Shown here one piece after another: positions 20,861-33,600 of a stretch of 64,000 bases of DNA. Every line of letters starts with the position of its first letter. The first letter of the stretch is position 1. The stretch comes from Tetraselmis striata (lineage: Eukaryota > Chlorophyta > Chlorodendrophyceae > Chlorodendrales > Chlorodendraceae). The notes under the pieces were generated by a model. It was not told where the DNA came from. It made no database searches and was given only the letters and a program-made list of their open reading frames with translations. The position numbers and the translations under genes are program-made. Where the stretch lies: NCBI GenBank assembly GCA_006384855.1, contig VCJN01002978.1, forward strand, positions 1-64,000, read 5' to 3'.

Positions 20861-20978
20861 ACGCAACGAATTCTGTGACTTCAGTTAATAATCCGGTTTC
20901 GACGAAACTCCGGCGCATGAAATCAAGTATCAATAATTGTGCATTTCTGGCGCCTTGTTCGTGGCTACCTTGCATCCG
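20861..20978. repeat. Direct repeat, copy 1
   Basis: Shares CGCAACGAATTCTGTGA, TTCAGTTAAT, AAATCAAGTATCAA and TTGTGCATTTCTG with 21305-21425, in the same order and orientation, with small gaps. Confidence 0.7.
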
Positions 20979-21304
20979 CAATGGAGAATGTAAACCAGGT
21001 TATTTATCCATACTCGCCTGAGGAAGGGTAATGAACACATACAACGCTCTTTGGCACTTTTAATTGGCCATTATTAATTTTGCGTGGACGATATGACGAC
21101 AACATGATGTCGTAGTCACCCTTTCGGCGTGGAGCTGCCACACTTAATATCCCCGACGGTTCGACACGCTGGCAGGGTCGTGGCGCGCCATCGACCGCTA
21201 CTCGTGGGTCAGGGCGACTTGCGTCCGCACGTCATCGCGGCGTGCTGCGCTGATCTGCCCGGAGCTGCTCAGCAGCCACTGTGTCCCAATCGTTGCGCGA
21301 GAAA

Positions 21305-21425
21305 GCGCAACGAATTCTGTGATTTCAGTTAATCTGGTTTTGACGAAACGCCGGCGCAGAAAATCAAGTATCAAAAATTGTGCATTTCTGCCGCCTCGTC
21401 CGTGGCTATGTTCGCATCCGTGCTG
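21305..21425. repeat. Direct repeat, copy 2
   Basis: Diverged copy of 20861-20978, about 440 bp downstream. The family is unknown; it may be a short interspersed element fragment. Confidence 0.7.
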
Positions 21426-21888
21426 CGGGTCATTCCGTCATTTATTCGTAGCATATTTAAGAAACAAGTACCGGTTTCAGTATACGCATCATTTTGCGGT
21501 AGTAGCATGCGGTAGTTCACGATATTGGCGGGTTGATCCTCTCACAATAGCGAGTCTCCACCAGGAATCGTACTCGGATGACAGAATTTTGAAACAACAT
21601 GATAAAAAAAAAAACTGTTATTATGTTTGAGCTTGTCGTATATGGAAATAATCAGCAGAGGATATGGCTCTGCCTGGCCTAGTAATCATGCATGCACATC
21701 CACTGACGCCATCGGAGAATGTCGCGCAGGCCCTGTGACTCTTTGACCCACTTTTGTTCCAGGCTGCGCCTACGCAAGCTGACGTGCACACCAGCATACG
21801 CCGACTGAGTGTGCAATTCGGCCTGGCGAGTCTGAGCACTGTAGGGCATTATTACAAACCGCAGCCCCCAAACCTGCCGGCGCCCGTG

Positions 21889-22536
21889 CTACTTTTTCCT
21901 GCTCGGGGCCTTTGCTGGCACCTTCTCCTGCGGCACAGCCTTCTCTAGCGTGGCAATGCGCTCCAGCAGGGTGTCCTCCCGCTCCTTATACACCTTCTCC
22001 AGCTTGTGGCGCTCCTCCGCCAGGCGCAGCATGACCAGCCTGTTCACCGCCTCGTCCAGCGATTGCGGTATCTACCAGGCACAGACCGCCACAACCAACA
22101 TTCAGCCACAGGCCCAGCACTCCCAGGGCCCTATGCTCACCGTCGCTGGCACCGCGGATCTTCGTAACTGGTCTCCGCATCACTGTGCATGCACATTTTG
22201 TGACATTCAATCGGATCACAAAAAGACTGAACAATTTTGCACCACCGAGTCGGAGACTTGGTGCTATGTTCGTGGTATATTCTGATACATGTCATATATA
22301 GATTATATATGTGTGTGCATATATACATATTTCCACATAACGATACATTTTTCTGACTGTGGGTGGGCCCGGCTTGCGCGAAGGGGGGGGGGGGGGAGGG
22401 GGAGCAGAACAGTAGTATTACTCATAGCGTGGTCATAACGGTACATCATAATAACCACTTGTTGGTACTATGTATGTAGTATTCAACAAAGAACGATGGT
22501 CTGCACTAATCTCCCCCCCCCCCCCCCCCCCCCGCC

Positions 22537-22573
<37 letters not shown>

Positions 22574-24189
22574 CAATATCATTAATCAATGATGTAAGTG
22601 TAGGTCTGAGCCCCATGTAGCTTTGGTTGTCCGGGCCGCACTGACCCTCTCCATCTCCTGCTGCTTCTTCAGCTCCGCCGCCTGCGCCGCCTGCGCCTCC
22701 TTGAAGTTGCGCTCCGCCTCGGCCGCATCCAGCTGCGCCTGCGCTGCCGCCGCCTTCTCCGCCTCGGCCGCCGCAACGAGGTCATCGTTGTACTGCCGCC
22801 AGCCCTCCTCGCTGAAGGCGTCGCCAAAGTCCTGGTTGATGCGCGCGGTCTCCACCTGCAAGGCGCCCCGTCCGGTCAGCAAGTAGTGCAGGCTGTAGCG
22901 GAGCCCCCCCCCCCCCCCCCCCCGCCTCCCCTCCCTCGCCGCCCAGCAGCCGCCTGGGGTCCCCAGGGGCGCAGCGTACCAGCAGCGACACGTCCGTCTC
23001 CCGGCGCGGCTGCTCGTAGTTGAACATGTAGAAGAACTTGTTGTAGTGCCGAAAGTACATGTCGTCGAAGAACTGCGCAATGCTGGCAATGTGGTCTGGC
23101 GCAAAGTGGTAATCGTCCAGCTGCGAGTGAGGCGGCGGGGGTCCGCCCCGGATGGGTGGGTGGGTGGGCGGTCAGGGCAGGGCTGCTGTAGCTAGAGGAG
23201 CTGATACGACCCCGCCAGCCGATCCACCGACATCACCAGCCCCTTCATCTACGGGCTAATGTGTCGGAGCTGGGGGGTCATGGCGCACAAGCATGGGAGG
23301 CTGCATGCAGCATCCAGTTATCGCGCAGGGGAGAGGGATGGGGGCTCGAGAGAGGGGGGGGGGGGGGCTCACAGCCGGGAAGGCGGAGCACAGCCCGACG
23401 AGGAAATTCTTGAGCACCTCCTTCGCTTTGGACCTGGGCCCGCCCTTCTCCGCCACGTCCAGCAGGCTCTGCGAGATGGTGAACAGCGTGCTGATCTTGA
23501 CGGGGCCGAGCCCCAGCTTCTTGCCGTAGCTAAAGGGGTGGGGCGGGGGGGCAGCCGGGGTGTTAGCCGGGCCTTGTGCACACGCGTCGAGTTGTGGGTG
23601 TCGGCACTCGTCCGTGGGCCTGTGAGCTGCACTCCCCCCCCCCCCCCCCCTGGCTGCCTGGGCGCACGAGCGCACTTGAGGACGTAGCTCGCGAAGTCCA
23701 CCTTGGTGGCCTGTCTGGGATCGTGTTTGTAGTCCGGCAGATCCAGAGCGGCAGCCAGGATCCTGTGCACCCATCAGCGCCAGCCGCATTCAGCCCAGGA
23801 GAGCCAGGCCCAGCTGCCACCATGGTACAGGCGTACTAAGTCTACTTTCCAAGAAACATCCAAAGGAATGAAAAAATTTGTACAAATATTTATTGCCCAG
23901 ATAGCATAATGGTTTCTCTGTACTGTCAGCAGCAGCGCATCCCCCGCACCCCCCCTCCCCCCCAGGAGGGAGGCAGTCAGACATGCAGCAAGACGAGGAG
24001 TAGGAGGTACGGCGCGCACTCTCCCGCCACCTCCGCGTCCTCCGCGCCGCGAAAGTACTCCGCCTGCTGCTCCTCGCTCAGGTGCCGCCACAGCATCTCG
24101 TCCCGCACCTTGTCCGGCGGCAGCTCCGGTTCCGGTTCCGGTTCGGGCTCCGGCTCCGGCACCGCATCCGCCTTCTTCTTAGGTGCCAT
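21889..24189 (-). CDS. Coiled-coil protein, possible cilia/flagella-associated (CFAP119/CCDC189-like)
   Basis: Seven exons: 24189-24020, 23762-23676, 23529-23373, about 23248-23210, 23120-22980, 22855-22646 and 22071-21889. All phases close except at exon 4, where one base is unresolved. The product is about 330 residues: MAPKKKADAV, a Pro-Glu repeat, an acidic helix (RHLSEEQQAEYF), a helical core (KKLGLGPVKISTLFTISQSL), FFDDMYFRHYNKFFYMFNYE, then a long Ala/Glu-rich coiled coil and a basic end (KAPSRKK). The YFRHY...F motif after a helical core recalls CCDC189/CFAP119, an axonemal protein. That match is from memory and weak. The first exon faces the next gene across a 1.6 kb shared upstream region. 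Confidence 0.55.
22512..22572. repeat. Poly-C run followed by a (CA)n microsatellite in an intron
   Basis: About 22 C, CGCC, then about 18 CA units. It lies in the last intron (22072-22645) of the minus-strand coiled-coil gene. Confidence 0.85.
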
Positions 24190-25785
24190 ACCGCCTAGAG
24201 GCCGCCACACCGCCCGCGCTCAGCCGCCGCCCTTGCTCGCCCGACAAAACACCGCGAGGGTCGCAAACCACTCCAGCAGTTCCCGCAGACTCGCCTCCCC
24301 ATGCGCGCGGGGCGCCTGGGCCTGGTGCAGCGACTCGTCGTCCGGGGCCAGCGCAAGCGTGTCAGGGGGACGAATCACGGCAGGGAGGAACCAAATTTTC
24401 GCTGCTGGCACTGGTCTCGGGGAAGTTCCAAGCAGGCAGGGCAAGAAACTGTAAGGGTGGAGAGATGTCACCACGACCCGAGGGGGGATGGCATGCGGAC
24501 CCGCATGCCTCCTGCTACGAATCATTATGGCGCGCGCGAGACGAGAGGGGGAGCAGCGGACCGCGCAGCACGTATCTCATGTAGAGTTCATGACCAGCTA
24601 TCATTCTTTACATCGTCAGAATACCTTGGTAGTTATAATTTTTATTACATAATAATAATACCTTATTGGTAGTTAGTTATGCAGTTGCTGTTACTTCTGT
24701 TTGAAGTGCGCATTTGTTAATTAAATAAGCCCTGATGCAATAATACACAATCTTGGTTATGCATGATAAAAGGGCGGTTTTAAATAGTCGGAATGAGACA
24801 CTATATATATATCTTCAATAGTTCCGCTCAAATTGTGCAGTGTAAACAGCGCGCTACGGACGACGAATAAACAGAAATAACCTATACTACACGATTTATC
24901 TGCCCGCGCGCTGCCTGTGCTTGCACGTCGTGCGTGTATCTGCATTCCGCTGTAAATCCTTACTTATATAGGACATATGTCTTCACAGCTGTACGATGAA
25001 TCAAACTCGATTTTGACCGGTCATGTGCACGACATTACTCCGCGCCTACTCATATCGTCCACTGCGCAGTATGAAGTAATCGACCACACTGCCCGCGACC
25101 CAGGCCGATGATTTTACGATGCAAAAACGGAGATAAGCGCGCCCACCCGGCGCGCCCCGATCCAATCCCGACAACTACATGTATGGAGATCCGGTTCAGG
25201 GTACCGCCAAAACCCATCAGTAGGCCATCACTCAAGCAGGACTCGAAGATAATACTTAGCGACTACATGAGCTAGCAGCAGAAGGCGATATCAGGCAATC
25301 ACCAAAAAAAGGGCAATCAGAAAGGCCCTCTACGGCGACTGCGAGGACTCGCAGATCAAATGACAATTTGTTGCCCTGTCCCCTCCCGTCCATCGCCACC
25401 CTCACTCTTGCGACTCACTCTGCACTGATTGGCAACACCCCACGGAACCGCACGAAGCACGCCAGCGCAATTGAACGCGTCCAGGGATACGAGCGCGAAG
25501 CGTCGGGCGCCTCACATCCCAGGTGAGTCGGCGGCCAACGGGGAGTACATATTCCGACAGCCCGCGCTTGCCCCCCCCCCCCCCCCCGCCCACCAACCAC
25601 CGGCCCATCTCCCCCGCCTGCACGGCCTCTGAGGACGGAGGCTGCATCCACCCCCTCTCCTCCGGCCGTTCTTCGTACAGCCGCACCAGGTCAGGAAGCT
25701 AGCGCGGGTGCATCGGGGCCGGCGCCGGCCCGGCGGGTGCATGAGGGGCGCTCCGTGAGGCGGAGGAGGGGGGAGGAGGGGCGCG
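24190..25785. other. Divergent intergenic region, likely shared promoters
   Basis: It separates the start codons of the minus-strand coiled-coil gene and the plus-strand helical-protein gene. AT-rich in the middle (24590-25000). No definite TATA box or motif was assigned, and no coding frame is supported. Confidence 0.5.
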
Positions 25786-28700
25786 ATGGAGGACGACGAC
25801 GACGAGCTCTTCTGGGCGGCGGCGGCGGACAAGCTGCAGGACCAGCTGGACGGGATCACCTCTGTGAGTGGCGCGGGGCGGGCACCCCCCCCCTCCGCCC
25901 CCCCCCCCCCCCCCGGGGGGGCTTCCCCTCTGGGCAGGAGGCAAAGAGAAGTATATATTCTATGGAGGCGCACATGCTTAGCCCCAGCCGGGGAGTAGCT
26001 GAGTGGGAGCAGTGCTGGGCTAGTGCTGGGCTGAAAGTCGCGCCCTCTCTGCCCCCCCCTGGCTGCAGGCGGGCAGCACGCTCTCCCAGGCGCACAACTT
26101 TGGCGGCACCGACTCACCCAAGTTCAGCAATGCCGCGCCGCCGCAGCCGCCCTGGGCCCAGCGGGCACCTCCGCCCCAGCAGGCCCATCAGCAGGCCCAG
26201 CAGCAGGCCCAGCAGCGCCAGCCGCCGCTGCCGTCCCGAGCCCCACCAGCTGGTGCGGGGCTGCTGCTGCTCGCCGCCCTCTGCATGCCCTCATTCGCCC
26301 GCCCGTGCCTCATGCCCGCACCTTCCCGCATCCCGGACCCCGCAGCGATGACAGCACCCCATCACACTAGGGACAGCACAGCTGGCCCGGAGCCCACTCC
26401 AGCGTGTCGCCATAGTGCCCCGGGCGAGCTGTGGCGGCAATCCTGTAGCGGGAATGCCGTCATCACTGCGTGGTACTGGAGGCTTGGGCGACGGACCTTG
26501 GGGGCGCGGGGGGGGGGGGGGGGGTTTGAGAGGCCAGGGGGGTGGTGGTGGTGGAGGGGGGGGGGGGGGGGTCATCGCTGAGGCGCGCAGAGGGGCGTGG
26601 AATTGCCCCCTCTTAACCCCCCCCCCCCCCCCCCCCTGACCCCCCAACCCAACGAACGGTCCCTCAGCGGGCGACCAGCGTGGACCGTCCTCCCAGCCAG
26701 CGCGCTTCCCCGCCGCGCCCTCAGCACCCCACACCCACTGGGCGGCTCAGCCAGCAGGAGACGGCGGCAGCAGCAGAGGGGGCGGCCGTGGAGGCAGTGG
26801 CGGCGGCGGAGGCCTGCCGCCGGGGCGCGTGTCGCTGGCAGCCAAGCAAGCTGCAGGTGGGGCCCCCTCCCCCTAAACCCCCCTTCTGCCTCTTCACTGG
26901 GTCCCTCGACCCCTCCTTCTTTGCCCTATTCCCTTCTCCCACAATATACATATACCAGACTGTATGAGACCACATGCATACAGCTTCTTCACCACGACCT
27001 TCTCCCCCAATTTGTTTGTTTGACTAAATTCTTAACAGTCTGCCAACGCGAGGGCTCGGCAAATCCACATCGCGTCTGAAATGAACTCATTTTTCAATGG
27101 CCCCACTTGTCCGTCAAGCGATTCTTCTAAACACCAACGAAGAACATCAAACCCGAAACCAACGAAACTGAAAACAAGGAAACCTGTCTTCCTCCCCTCC
27201 CCCCCCCCCCCCTCTCACCTTCCCGCCCTGCTCCCCCGCCCCCCAACCGTACCCCGGCAGAGCGGCAGCCCGCCGCAGGGACGGCGGCGGCGCACAGCAA
27301 CGGCCGCGCGCCGGGTGGGCCCGCGCCGGCCGAGCTGGAGGCGGCGCTGGCGCAGGAGCGCGGCAGCAACGGGCTGCTGCGCGACCGGCTGGCCGCCCTG
27401 GAGCGCGCCAACTACGAGCTGCGCCGGGAGCTGAGCCAGGCCAAGCAGGTTCGCGCCCGTGTCGCGCGTTTCACAAGAGAAAATAGCAGCCCTCAAAAAT
27501 GCACTCAACTCCTTGAAGATCTCTCAGGAGAGAGCGAGGTTACGGCTCTCAATAAGCAGTGCGTGCAGTCGGTGTCGGCCGCGGCGGGGCGTCACTGAGG
27601 GGGGGCGGGGCGTCTGCGGCGCCTGCTGGCGTCAGGAACCCGCTCGCGGCGCGGCGGACCCGCACACCATCGCCGACCTCAACGCCCAGCTGAAGAAGCA
27701 GCGCGAGCAGCTGGCGCACGTGGAGCTGGAGGTGCCCCCCCCCCCCCCCCCCCCCCCCCCTCCTCCCCCAACCCTTCGCACCCCCGGCGATGCCACAAGC
27801 AGGCGGCGGCGGCAGTGACTCCGTGGTGCTGCGCTGCGGCCAAGTACGGGTGCCAATGCGGTGCGATACCAACCTTGCGAGTGGGAGCCCGCCCTGCCTG
27901 GCAGAGGTTGGATGTACACGACACTGTTGCGGAACCATAGCGGATGCTGCTGTACACAGCATGCACCCCCAGGTTGAGGCTCAACGCACCGGGTGTCCTA
28001 GGCGCGTGGGTACCCGCATGGGTTTACCGTACCGGTTATTAGGTCGCCGTCGTGGAGACCTCCCCATGCTTCCAAAGATACGGTCTTGCAGCATCACGAG
28101 AGTGTTTGGGTGGTGGAAGATATTCTTTTGACTATTCCATAGTGTGCGGCGCAGGGGGGGGGGGGGGTCAACAGCCGTCACGGTGATGGGTGAACGCACA
28201 GTGTGTTTCCGGGGGGGGGGGGGGGGGGGGGCTCTGACGGTGCTTGGCGCCCCCGGCAGCTTGAGGATTTGCGGCGGGCGGGCGGGGAGCGGGACCAGCG
28301 GCTGCAGGAGGAGCTGCGCGCGGGGCGGGCGCTGCTGGAGGAGAACCGGAAGGTTACCCCCCCCCCCCCCCCCCCCCCCCCGGGCCTGCGACGCCGCCAT
28401 CTTGTGTGTCCTCCCGGGTGGCCAGCAGCGCGCTAACAACGATGACGCGGGGAAATTCGGGGCCGCGCAGCTGCTGCAGGAGAAGGAGGCGCTCCAGGCG
28501 GAGCTGGAGGAGATGCAGCGGGACAGGTGGGTCCCCCCCCCCCCTCCCCCCAACCCCCCCGTCCGCACCCAGCCCTGGTCCCGTTACATCAATGGTCCGC
28601 TGCCTGTCCCTGCTCCGTGCGCTTCTCTCACTCGTGGAGGACTGTGCCGGCGCTCGCTCTGTCGGAAGGCGGGACAGGGCGGCGGGCGTGCTGATGTCGC

Positions 28701-31700
28701 AGCAGCCCTCACATCAGCAGCCCTCGCAAGCGGGCGTGCGGGCGACGCCGCGAGGCAGCCAGGCTGACACGAGCGCGGAGGGCAGGTGGGCGCCCCCCCC
28801 CCCCCCCCCCCTCCCCATCCTCATGACATGCTGCCCGGGCGTCAGGGGCAGCATGCCCACAGGTGAATGCAATGTCATGTAGCGCCGCCTTCCATGGCAG
28901 CACACCCAGGCGGCTGATCACACCAGCTGCCGCTTGTGCCGGCCAGGGGGGCAGCCACTCCGCTGTCCGGCGCCAAGCGGCGCCGCAGCGGCACGGCCAC
29001 GGGCACCCCGGGGACGTCGGGCGCCACGAGACCGCCCCCCTCTTTCGCCGCATCCGGCGGGGGCCACACCCCCGGGGCTGCGCCGCCGCCCGCGACACCC
29101 CCGCCTCCGGCCCCGGCAACAGCGTCGTGGAGGCTGGCGGTGCCGCCGCCTGTGCTGGCGCAGCGGCGGCAGGGCGCCGCGCTTCGGGCCCTCTTGGCGG
29201 AGTGCCACGACGAGCTGTACGCGCTGATGGGCGCGCCCGCGCCGCTTGGTACGCTGCCCGTCAAGGCCGCTACGCTCCAGCCGCCCGGCGACTCCGGGAC
29301 AGCTCTGCCAGGTCTCGATTCCTAGGACACAGGACCCACAACTGCTTATCCGGTAGCACTGTCGGTAGCTCACAGAGAGGGAGAGCGCGAGGGAGAGGGG
29401 CCTGATATGAATCTGTGTGTGGTTTAAGTTCATCAGCTGGCAGTTTGTTTGGCTTCCCTGTTACTCTTGCTGGTGGAGGGGCTCACAAGATGAGCAACAT
29501 TACAAACCCAAAGACAGGGAGCGCCGTATTTCGTGCCGTGCGGAGACCGAGCTCTTCTTGCGCGCTGCAGGGGTTTCCACTGACGGTCGCGGCGGCTCTT
29601 GTGACAGGCGCGGCGTCCTCTAGCGGTGGGCCGGAGGCGATGGCGACCCTGCAGGCGGAATGGCTGATGGCGGCGGGCGGCGCCGCGCCACCAGCGCCCA
29701 CCGGCCCGCCCACGCACGCGTCCATCCTGGAGCAACTGCAATCGTCCGTGCGGCACGCGGTCTCGGTGAGCTGCACCCTGCCACAATCGCCCCACACCCC
29801 CGCAAATGCGTACAACTACTGCCTGTATAGGATCACATTTCAGCTGCGAAGTAGATGGGTGTACTAATATGGATCAATTTGCATCATCACTGTACAATAC
29901 AATCTTGCAGCTGCATTGGCCTGGTATTGAACCCAAGTGGCAATTTCATAGGTTATTATCTGCTTATATTCTTAGACTTATTATGCGCGCACGAAACGAT
30001 ATCAGCATCAATTTCACCAAGTTGTTAATTCCCCTTAGTACGACATGGAAAAATGGCAGTCGTTTACTACTTTCAAAAAAGGGCTGCGGTGCTCGACGTA
30101 TGTCGGAGCAGCCCTCTCTCCTCTGCCCCGCCTGTCGTTCACTGGCCGCGCCTCTGACCCCGTGTCATGTTTTGTTTGTCGGGCGTAGGACATGGCGCTT
30201 GGCACGGCGCGACCTGTGGCCCTTTGCGCCGCTGTCGGGGCGTATCTCATTCGCCTGTCAGACCTCGAGCGCGGCGCGACGGTGACTGAGGTCGATGGCA
30301 CCGAGGTGCCTGCGACGGCCTCTATGCTCGGCCCGCGACGCAGCCTTGGGGAGCAGCTGACGGCGCCCTCGTCCGCGGCTGCGACGCGCGGTGGGACCGC
30401 TACTGCCGCGATGACGCCGGCAGGCTTCGTGCGCACGGGGGCGCGTGACAGGGGTTCGTCGGTGTGGCAGATCTTCGCCGAGCAGCCCGAACCGCGGTGG
30501 CCCGCGCTCGCGGCGATGGCGCTGCTTCGATGCTTGATGCGCATCGACGGCGAGAGCGGCCGGTGGGCGCGGTCGCGCAGCGGCGTCAGCGCGGAGGCGC
30601 TGGCGGTCGCCGCGAAGGAAAGCGACGACGCCCGATTGCGGATATGCTTCGTCGATCGAGGCAGCGGCACGCCTCAAGACGGCAATTACATCGGCAGCAC
30701 TAGTGCCGCCGCTGCAGCTGGGGCTGCGGACGTCCCGGGGAGGGCTGTGCGCCAGGGCGATGGGAGCCTCCGACTCCCAGAACCATTCGTAATAGGCACT
30801 ACCTCGGCAATCAACACGGAAGCGGACGAGGCGGCCATCGGCGGGGACACCGGCTTACTCTCGGCATTGCTGTCGCTGCGCGATTTTCTGCGGGGTACTC
30901 CTGGCGACGACGCGGGCGAGCTGAGCCGGCTAGCGACACTTTCATTGATTGTGACCGGCAGTCCGCGGGGGGCGCTGCCGAGTGGGATGGCGGTCGCACT
31001 GCTGGCGCCAGGTGCGCTCGAGCCCATGCTCCTGCCCGCTGCATCGCCAGCCGAGCGTGTGGCCGCGCTTGAGCTGGCCGCCGTTGCCGGTCCGCGCGCG
31101 TTGGAGCTACCGAGCCTATGGGGCCTGGCGGAGGAATCCGAGGGCGCGGGCGCAGGCATCTCCTCCCCGACTGACCCCTCGTCATTGGCTGGCGGAGGCG
31201 TGCTGGAGGCGCTGCTCGACTGCCTGCACGCACCGAGTGCAGAGGAAGCCGCGTCGGAGATCGTGTCGGAGATCGAGGCCGAGCTCAGAGCAGGAGATAC
31301 CCGAGACGCCGGCAGCGAGACCAACGACGACAGCATACCGGACGTTCCTGAGGGAACATCCCTAGGGGCCGACTATCTATCTCGGCTCCGTGCGGAGGGC
31401 GGTGGTCACCGCATCCCCGGCGCCTTCTGGGGCCGTCTGGGCGTGCCGCGAGCCGGGCTGGCGCTGCTTGCGGCGCTGCTGGCCGGGCGGCAGGTCAGCG
31501 TGCTCGCGGCGCTCCTGTCTCGCGGCCTGGCGAGCCAGTTGGCGCTGCTCTTGGATGGTGCAACGCGCGACGCGGGGCTGGACCTTCTCGCGGGGCTGGA
31601 CCACCCGGGCCGGCTTCTCGGCTCGACGCCGCAAACCGCCCTGTCGCACCGGGCCGGCGAGGCCGGGGCATCGACCGCGCCAGGCCCAGACGACCCGTCA

Positions 31701-32141
31701 TCCGCTGGGCGCCGGGCGCTACTCTCTGCGCAGGCCGGCGTGGGCGCGGAGTACCTCCGGCTGACACAGGAGGCGCTGACGATGCTTCGTGCGCTACTGA
31801 TGGAACCTAGCTTGGCTGGTACATTGGTTGAGGACCTCACCACGTCCATAGCCACGCTGCGCCTGTCGTTCGGGGCGCTCAGCCGGCTGACGGCAGAGAG
31901 CACCGGCGGCGGCGGGGTCACCGGACCGCCGGGGCTGCCTCTCGCGCCCTGGGCCGCGGGACTGTCGCGCCCCTACGCAAACGCTGCCGCGTCGCGCAGC
32001 CAAGGCGCCGCCTCGCAAGGTGCCGTCGGCGCGGCGGCCGCACCAAGCGTGCTTCGCGCTGGCCAGCGCGCCGCGTCGCTGGCGGAGGTGGCCTGTCTCG
32101 TGGCCAGCGTGAAGCGACGACTGACGGAGCGCCGTCGGTGA
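25786..32141 (+). CDS. Large acidic-start, coiled-coil and helical protein (ATRIP-like layout, unproven)
   Basis: Eleven exons: 25786-25863, 26069-26252, 26668-26856, 27261-27448, 27636-27731, 28260-28352, 28429-28526, 28678-28785, 28947-29311, 29571-29767 and 30190-32141. Phases close except between exons 9 and 10, so one boundary there is unresolved. The product is about 1180 residues. It starts MEDDDDELFWAAAADKLQ (an acidic amphipathic segment), then has Gln/Pro- and Gly-rich linkers. A long coiled coil is spread over exons 4-7 (RDRLAALERANYELRRELSQ; LLQEKEALQAELEEMQRDR). A basic KRRR patch and disordered stretch follow, and then 650 residues of Leu/Ala helices in the last exon. ATR-interacting protein (a DNA-damage checkpoint factor) has an acidic RPA-binding start, a coiled coil and a helical C-terminus. 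This is resemblance of layout only. Several introns open with long C runs. Confidence 0.55.
27735..27760 (+). repeat. Poly-C tract starting three bases after a 5' splice site
   Basis: The exon ends at 27731 and the intron reads GTG followed by about 26 C. Similar runs start near 28357, 28533 and 28793 in the next introns of the same gene. Confidence 0.8.
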
Positions 32142-32946
32142 GCGCGCCTACAGGCGCGACCGGACGAGAACAAGCCGGCGAGCTAGGCACGATGATTGTG
32201 CGATAAGTTTTGCACCCTCCCTGCGAGTGAGGCGACATTTATTGGGACATTTGTGGCCTTGCCATGGGATGGTCCATGGTGACGGTGAGGTGTATTTTTA
32301 ACATGCGCTGCCGTCCTATAGGCGGGAGTCTTCTCTTCGAGTAGCCCTTCACAGGTCCGCCCGCCCGGGGGACGGTCCTCCTGCGAGTGCCATCGCCTCG
32401 CTGCACCGTGCTCCGCCCGCCCGGCGCTCTCGACTCGCTGGATCCGACGAGTCTCATTCAGTATTCATATCGAGTACATTTGTACATATCCTATGGTCCA
32501 CCCGAGGGGGCGTCTTCGTCACGTCTACTGTATGCAGGCAGGCAATTTCTCCTTTCTTGCTGCTATGCAGAGAGAGGCACAGACAAATGCAATGCAGTAG
32601 CAGCTGACCGACATAATGATCGGCATAATCAATTGCGGAGGAACTTTGGCGGAATGGGGCGGTTGTGGCATGCTGCGGTGGTGGTAAGCCGTCGTGGCGT
32701 GTATGGACAGTGAGACTGGATGAGCCAGCCACGCTCCAGTGAGTCAGCGAAGCGCACGAAGCATGCGCACAGACTCTTCATCTATTGGGGACACTGGCCT
32801 TCAGAGGGCAACATTCGGCGAGCTTAGCCGACCCTGGGCCGTTGCATGAAGCCGCCGGGCGGCAAGACAACAAGCCACGCGGCATGACCATGGAATGTGG
32901 CATGATATGCTGGTTCGCGCCCGACACTCTGACCTAGGGTAGGAAC

Positions 32947-32954
32947 TATATAAA
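32947..32954 (+). promoter_or_regulatory. Possible TATA box
   Basis: TATATAAA in a GC-rich setting, followed by AGGGCATCACC. No gene is recognised downstream, so it may belong to an old LTR or be chance. Confidence 0.3.
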
Positions 32955-33543
32955 GGGCATCACCCGGCCCCAATTGCGGTACATGGCTGTGGTACTACCC
33001 ACTGAATAAGCTGTTAAATATGTCAAATTATTATCATCGGACATCGGATCAGTGCATGCCGTAGTACTGAGTGAGCGCCAATAATCGATTTGGGAGGCAG
33101 GCGATTCGGGTCATGTGCTGATGCGTGTGGTGTGCTGGGTGGCTGTGCCCGCCCTCGGGTCATGCCTCGCTCAACAGCGGGCCCACACGGCCACCACGCG
33201 TAAGCACTGAGCTGGGTAGCATGCAGTAGGGCTCGTGCAAGGGCAGCAAATGGATTCGCCCTTTGCGCGACAGAAAGCGGTCACTGACGACAGAGAGCTA
33301 GTTACAACAGCGAAGCTGGGCCCTCCGCAAAGTGTCACTCACGCCAGGCACGCTGTATTAAAGTTGAAATTTGCTACAACTGAACCAGGCTCTTTCTCTT
33401 GACAAGCTGTCTTTACCTGGGCATGCGGTAAGATTGATACGGGTGCCGACGTGGTTAAAATAACACTGCGAATCAGAACCATCCTGCTACGCCTGCCAGA
33501 GGCCACACGCAGAGGACGTTGCCTATATCGAATGTTGCTCTAG

Positions 33544-33600
33544 GTTGCATGCAAGCCCAATCCGAGGAATGTAATGAGGGTTTTTAGAATTAGGGTTCCC
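33544..33600 (+). repeat. GCATGCAAGCCCAA short repeat, copy 1
   Basis: Reads GTTGCATGCAAGCCCAATCC, then GAGG and AGGGTTTTTAGAAT. Related copies are at about 42050, 42719 and 43133. Confidence 0.55.

Larger units (their letters stand above)
20019..21888. other. Intergenic region with a dispersed direct repeat
   Basis: No supported gene. A roughly 115 bp sequence occurs twice, at 20861-20978 and 21305-21425. Confidence 0.5.

Noticed and set aside
30035-32238. Long minus-strand frames opposite the last exon of the helical-protein gene
   Set aside because: High GC at third positions keeps antisense frames open; the plus frame has the splice acceptor, phase continuity and helical composition.
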